Part shown: piece after piece, positions 3,916 through 5,822 of the stretch
How positions within the stretch are numbered: position 1 is the stretch's first letter
Layout: every line of letters starts with the position of its first letter
Assembly: GCA_028709505.1 (NCBI GenBank)
Contig: JAQVWW010000102.1
Span: 1-5,822 of the forward strand
DNA: 5,822 nucleotides
Reading direction: 5' to 3'
Source: Eubacteriales bacterium
GTDB taxonomy: Bacteria; Bacillota; Clostridia; Christensenellales; UMGS416
The notes under the pieces: model-generated
Seen by the model: the letters and a program-made list of their open reading frames with translations, nothing else
The model's database searches: none
What the model was told of the DNA's origin: nothing
Position numbers and translations under genes: made by a program

Positions 3916-5822
3916 CTACACGCCGCGCAAATAATGCCCGGCGGTGTAATCCTGGCCGCGCGTGAAACGTTCGGGCGGGGCGACCAGCGCGTGGGCGTAT
4001 TGGGCCAGCAATGCGCCGATTTCGTCGGCCGACTCGTCGGCAAAATACAGCCGCAGGTGGTCGACGCCGCTGTGGCACAGCCGCGCGGCGAAATCGGGCA
4101 CGTGCAGCTTAACGGCGTTGAGGATCAGGCACGTGCAGCTGTCGGCGTAGCACTGTAGCGCAAAGCGCATCCCCTTACGGTCCTGTAACTCGAAAGAGCC
4201 GCTCCCACACAGCCCACAGCGCGCGCCGCCGCCCATCTCGGCGCCGACGGGGCAGTGTTTGCTGGTCATCAGCGGCAGGCGGCCGTATACCACCGCCTCG
4301 GCGGATAAATTCCCGTGATAGACACGCTGTATCTGCCGCAGCGTCAGCTCCGGCGAAAGCGTCACGCCGGCAAAGCCCAAATCCGCTATCTGCTGCGCGG
4401 CGGCACTGTTGAAGATGTTCAGGCCGATGTCACCATAGGCCGGCAGACCGGCCTTTTGCAGCGGCGTAAGCTGGCCCAGGTTGCCCAGCAGCGCGCCGGT
4501 GTAGCCGGCTCTTCGCAGGCGCTCGGCATACCGTGTCAGCTGTGCCGGCAGCGCCGGCGGCATCTCAGGCGGCAGCCAAAACAGTAATTGCCGGACGGAA
4601 AAGTCCATATCCGACACCAATTGCAGGTTTTCAGGCAGGATGGCCTGGGCAAAGGGCAGACAGACGCGGCGGGCTGCGCCGGCGGCGGCCAGCGTGTCGG
4701 CACGGAGCTGGTAGAAAAAGGCGTTCAGCGCGCCGTCGGCCGGCCCTTGGGCCGGGTACGCCGCCGCCGGCACCGAAACCTCGCTGCGATGCGGATAGCG
4801 GCGGCTGCGGACGGCCAGCATCCGATCCAGCGCCCGGCGGCGCAGGCCGTTGAGCTCGGATACCGGCAGCGCCAGAGCGTCGGGCACGTCGACGGCGCAC
4901 TCTTGCAACACAAAAGGCATGTCGCCGGTCTTGACCAGCTGGGCGCGCACGTCGTCGGCGCGCAGCGCCCGGTTACGGGCCGCCTCGGCCGGACGCTCTC
5001 CCTGCTGGGTCACGCTGTGGCCATCGCCGTCCCAAAGAGTCAGCCGGGCCGGCTGGCCCAGCGTTACGGAAAAGCGACCGCTCAGCGGCACGCGGCGATA
5101 GCTGCGGTCGTAGCTGCGGCGGGCGGCGGCGTCCTGCGCCTTGTCCGAAATTTTATAAAGCGCCGCGCCGGCGCGGGCGCTGTGCAGGTTGCCGATGGTT
5201 ACCACGTCGCCGGCGCCGGCCGACGAACGGGGCACACCGCTTTGGAAGATGACGGTGACGATGTTGCCGGGAAAGCCCGGGCAGTCCAGCTCCACGCCGT
5301 CGCCCAGCGCCAAATCGTCGCTGAGCAGCACCCGCACCTGGTTGCGGCGGGCATCGGCGTCCAGCACCGTGCCGATGGGCACGCCCCAGTGTTTGGCCCG
5401 TTCCCGGCAGATGAAATCACGGCCGGGCCAGCCGTTTAAATACGCCGGCGTAAAGCCGCCGCGGTTAAAGGCCTGCAGCAGCGCCTTGTAATCGGCGCTG
5501 TCCAACGGGCCGGGCGTATCCAGATATTTGCGGTAGACGCGCACCACCGTCGCCACATATTCCGGCGATTTCATCCGTCCCTCAATTTTCAGCGACGCCA
5601 CGCCGGCGGCGCGCAGCTGCTCCAGATATTCGACGGCGCAGTTGTCCTTGGGGCTGAGCAAATAACCGCTGGCCTGGGCGACGCCGTCTTTGAGCAGCGT
5701 ATAGGGCAGCCGGCAGGGCTGGGCGCACTGGCCGCGGTTGCCGCTGCGGCCGCCCACCATGCTGGAGAACAGGCATTGACCTGAAATGCACACGCACAGC
5801 GCGCCGTGCACAAACACTTCCC
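3916..5822 (-). CDS. Long peptidase U32-family protein (RlhA/TrhP-like), 5' end cut by window edge
   Basis: U32 proteins were named as collagenase-like peptidases, but characterised members TrhP and RlhA hydroxylate tRNA or 23S rRNA and the relatives UbiU/UbiV act in ubiquinone hydroxylation with a [4Fe-4S] cluster. The visible 634 residues begin inside the gene: the first reads E, then GTG as internal Val. Fragment residues 1-19 match the U32 signature (EVFVHGALCVCISGQCLFS). Next come GNRGQCAQPCRLPY (27-40), SPKDN (56-60) and LKIEGRMKSPEYVATVV (77-93). Cys9, Cys16, Cys32 and Cys36 are candidate iron-sulfur ligands. GVPIGTV (146-152) opens a middle region; about 225-340 resembles DUF3656, with QLVKTGDMPF and SELNGLRRRALDRML. 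A second barrel-like module (about 365-634) carries YGRLPLMTSKHCP, CGLC, DRKGMRF and a closing RFTRGQDYTAGHYLRGV. About 150 N-terminal residues should lie outside, giving a protein near 800 residues. The precise substrate is not known. Confidence 0.92.
   Translation of the reverse strand, partial: EVFVHGALCVCISGQCLFSSMVGGRSGNRGQCAQPCRLPYTLLKDGVAQASGYLLSPKDNCAVEYLEQLRAAGVASLKIEGRMKSPEYVATVVRVYRKYLDTPGPLDSADYKALLQAFNRGGFTPAYLNGWPGRDFICRERAKHWGVPIGTVLDADARRNQVRVLLSDDLALGDGVELDCPGFPGNIVTVIFQSGVPRSSAGAGDVVTIGNLHSARAGAALYKISDKAQDAAARRSYDRSYRRVPLSGRFSVTLGQPARLTLWDGDGHSVTQQGERPAEAARNRALRADDVRAQLVKTGDMPFVLQECAVDVPDALALPVSELNGLRRRALDRMLAVRSRRYPHRSEVSVPAAAYPAQGPADGALNAFFYQLRADTLAAAGAARRVCLPFAQAILPENLQLVSDMDFSVRQLLFWLPPEMPPALPAQLTRYAERLRRAGYTGALLGNLGQLTPLQKAGLPAYGDIGLNIFNSAAAQQIADLGFAGVTLSPELTLRQIQRVYHGNLSAEAVVYGRLPLMTSKHCPVGAEMGGGARCGLCGSGSFELQDRKGMRFALQCYADSCTCLILNAVKLHVPDFAARLCHSGVDHLRLYFADESADEIGALLAQYAHALVAPPERFTRGQDYTAGHYLRGV

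Noticed and set aside
4588..5439. 283-codon plus-strand open frame opposite the U32 gene
   Set aside because: It is antisense to clear U32 signature and DUF3656-like sequence, has no start signal and is Arg/Ala/Gln/Gly-rich, as expected for a shadow in GC-rich DNA.

Overview
The window looks like chromosomal DNA of a GC-rich Gram-positive bacterium, most likely a Clostridia-class member of the Bacillota. Four things point that way. The YidC is of the short lipoprotein (SpoIIIJ) type, without the large periplasmic domain of proteobacterial YidC. It sits in a rpmH-rnpA-yidD-yidC-jag cluster. The LacI-type regulator carries a 'SKYVNGG' helix-turn-helix variant that I associate with Clostridia. 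The U32-family protein is a long, two-module form. Exact taxonomy cannot be fixed from this sequence.

Layout. (1) Positions 1-2196, minus strand: a compact operon read right to left, rpmH (ribosomal protein L34, 44 codons), rnpA (RNase P protein), yidD, yidC, then jag/khpB, which runs off the left edge. rnpA/yidD and yidC/jag each share an ATGA stop/start overlap. The yidD stop lies in the yidC Shine-Dalgarno, so translation is probably coupled. (2) Positions 2197-2466: a divergent control region with two exact-consensus vegetative promoters (TTGACA, 17 bp, TATAAT), one firing left into rpmH and one right into a regulator gene. A near-perfect 14-bp palindrome with a central CG lies at the start site of the rightward promoter and is a good candidate autoregulatory operator. 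(3) Positions 2467-3516, plus strand: a complete LacI/GalR-family repressor, followed by a strong Rho-independent terminator at 3560-3591. (4) Positions 3594-3915: no credible gene, but several inverted repeats. (5) Positions 3916-5822, minus strand: the C-terminal 634 residues of a long peptidase U32-family (RlhA/TrhP-like) protein whose 5' end lies beyond the right edge.

How it works together. The left operon is housekeeping: ribosome assembly (L34), tRNA 5' maturation (RnpA), membrane-protein insertion (YidC with YidD), and an RNA-binding partner (Jag). The LacI-type gene is monocistronic and has no metabolic target genes in view, so its regulon is unknown. In many bacteria the slot beside rpmH is held by dnaA and the replication origin. 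Here it is held by this regulator, and I see no convincing DnaA boxes. I do not see an obviously new system. The most notable features are the divergent control region and the structured intergenic stretch.
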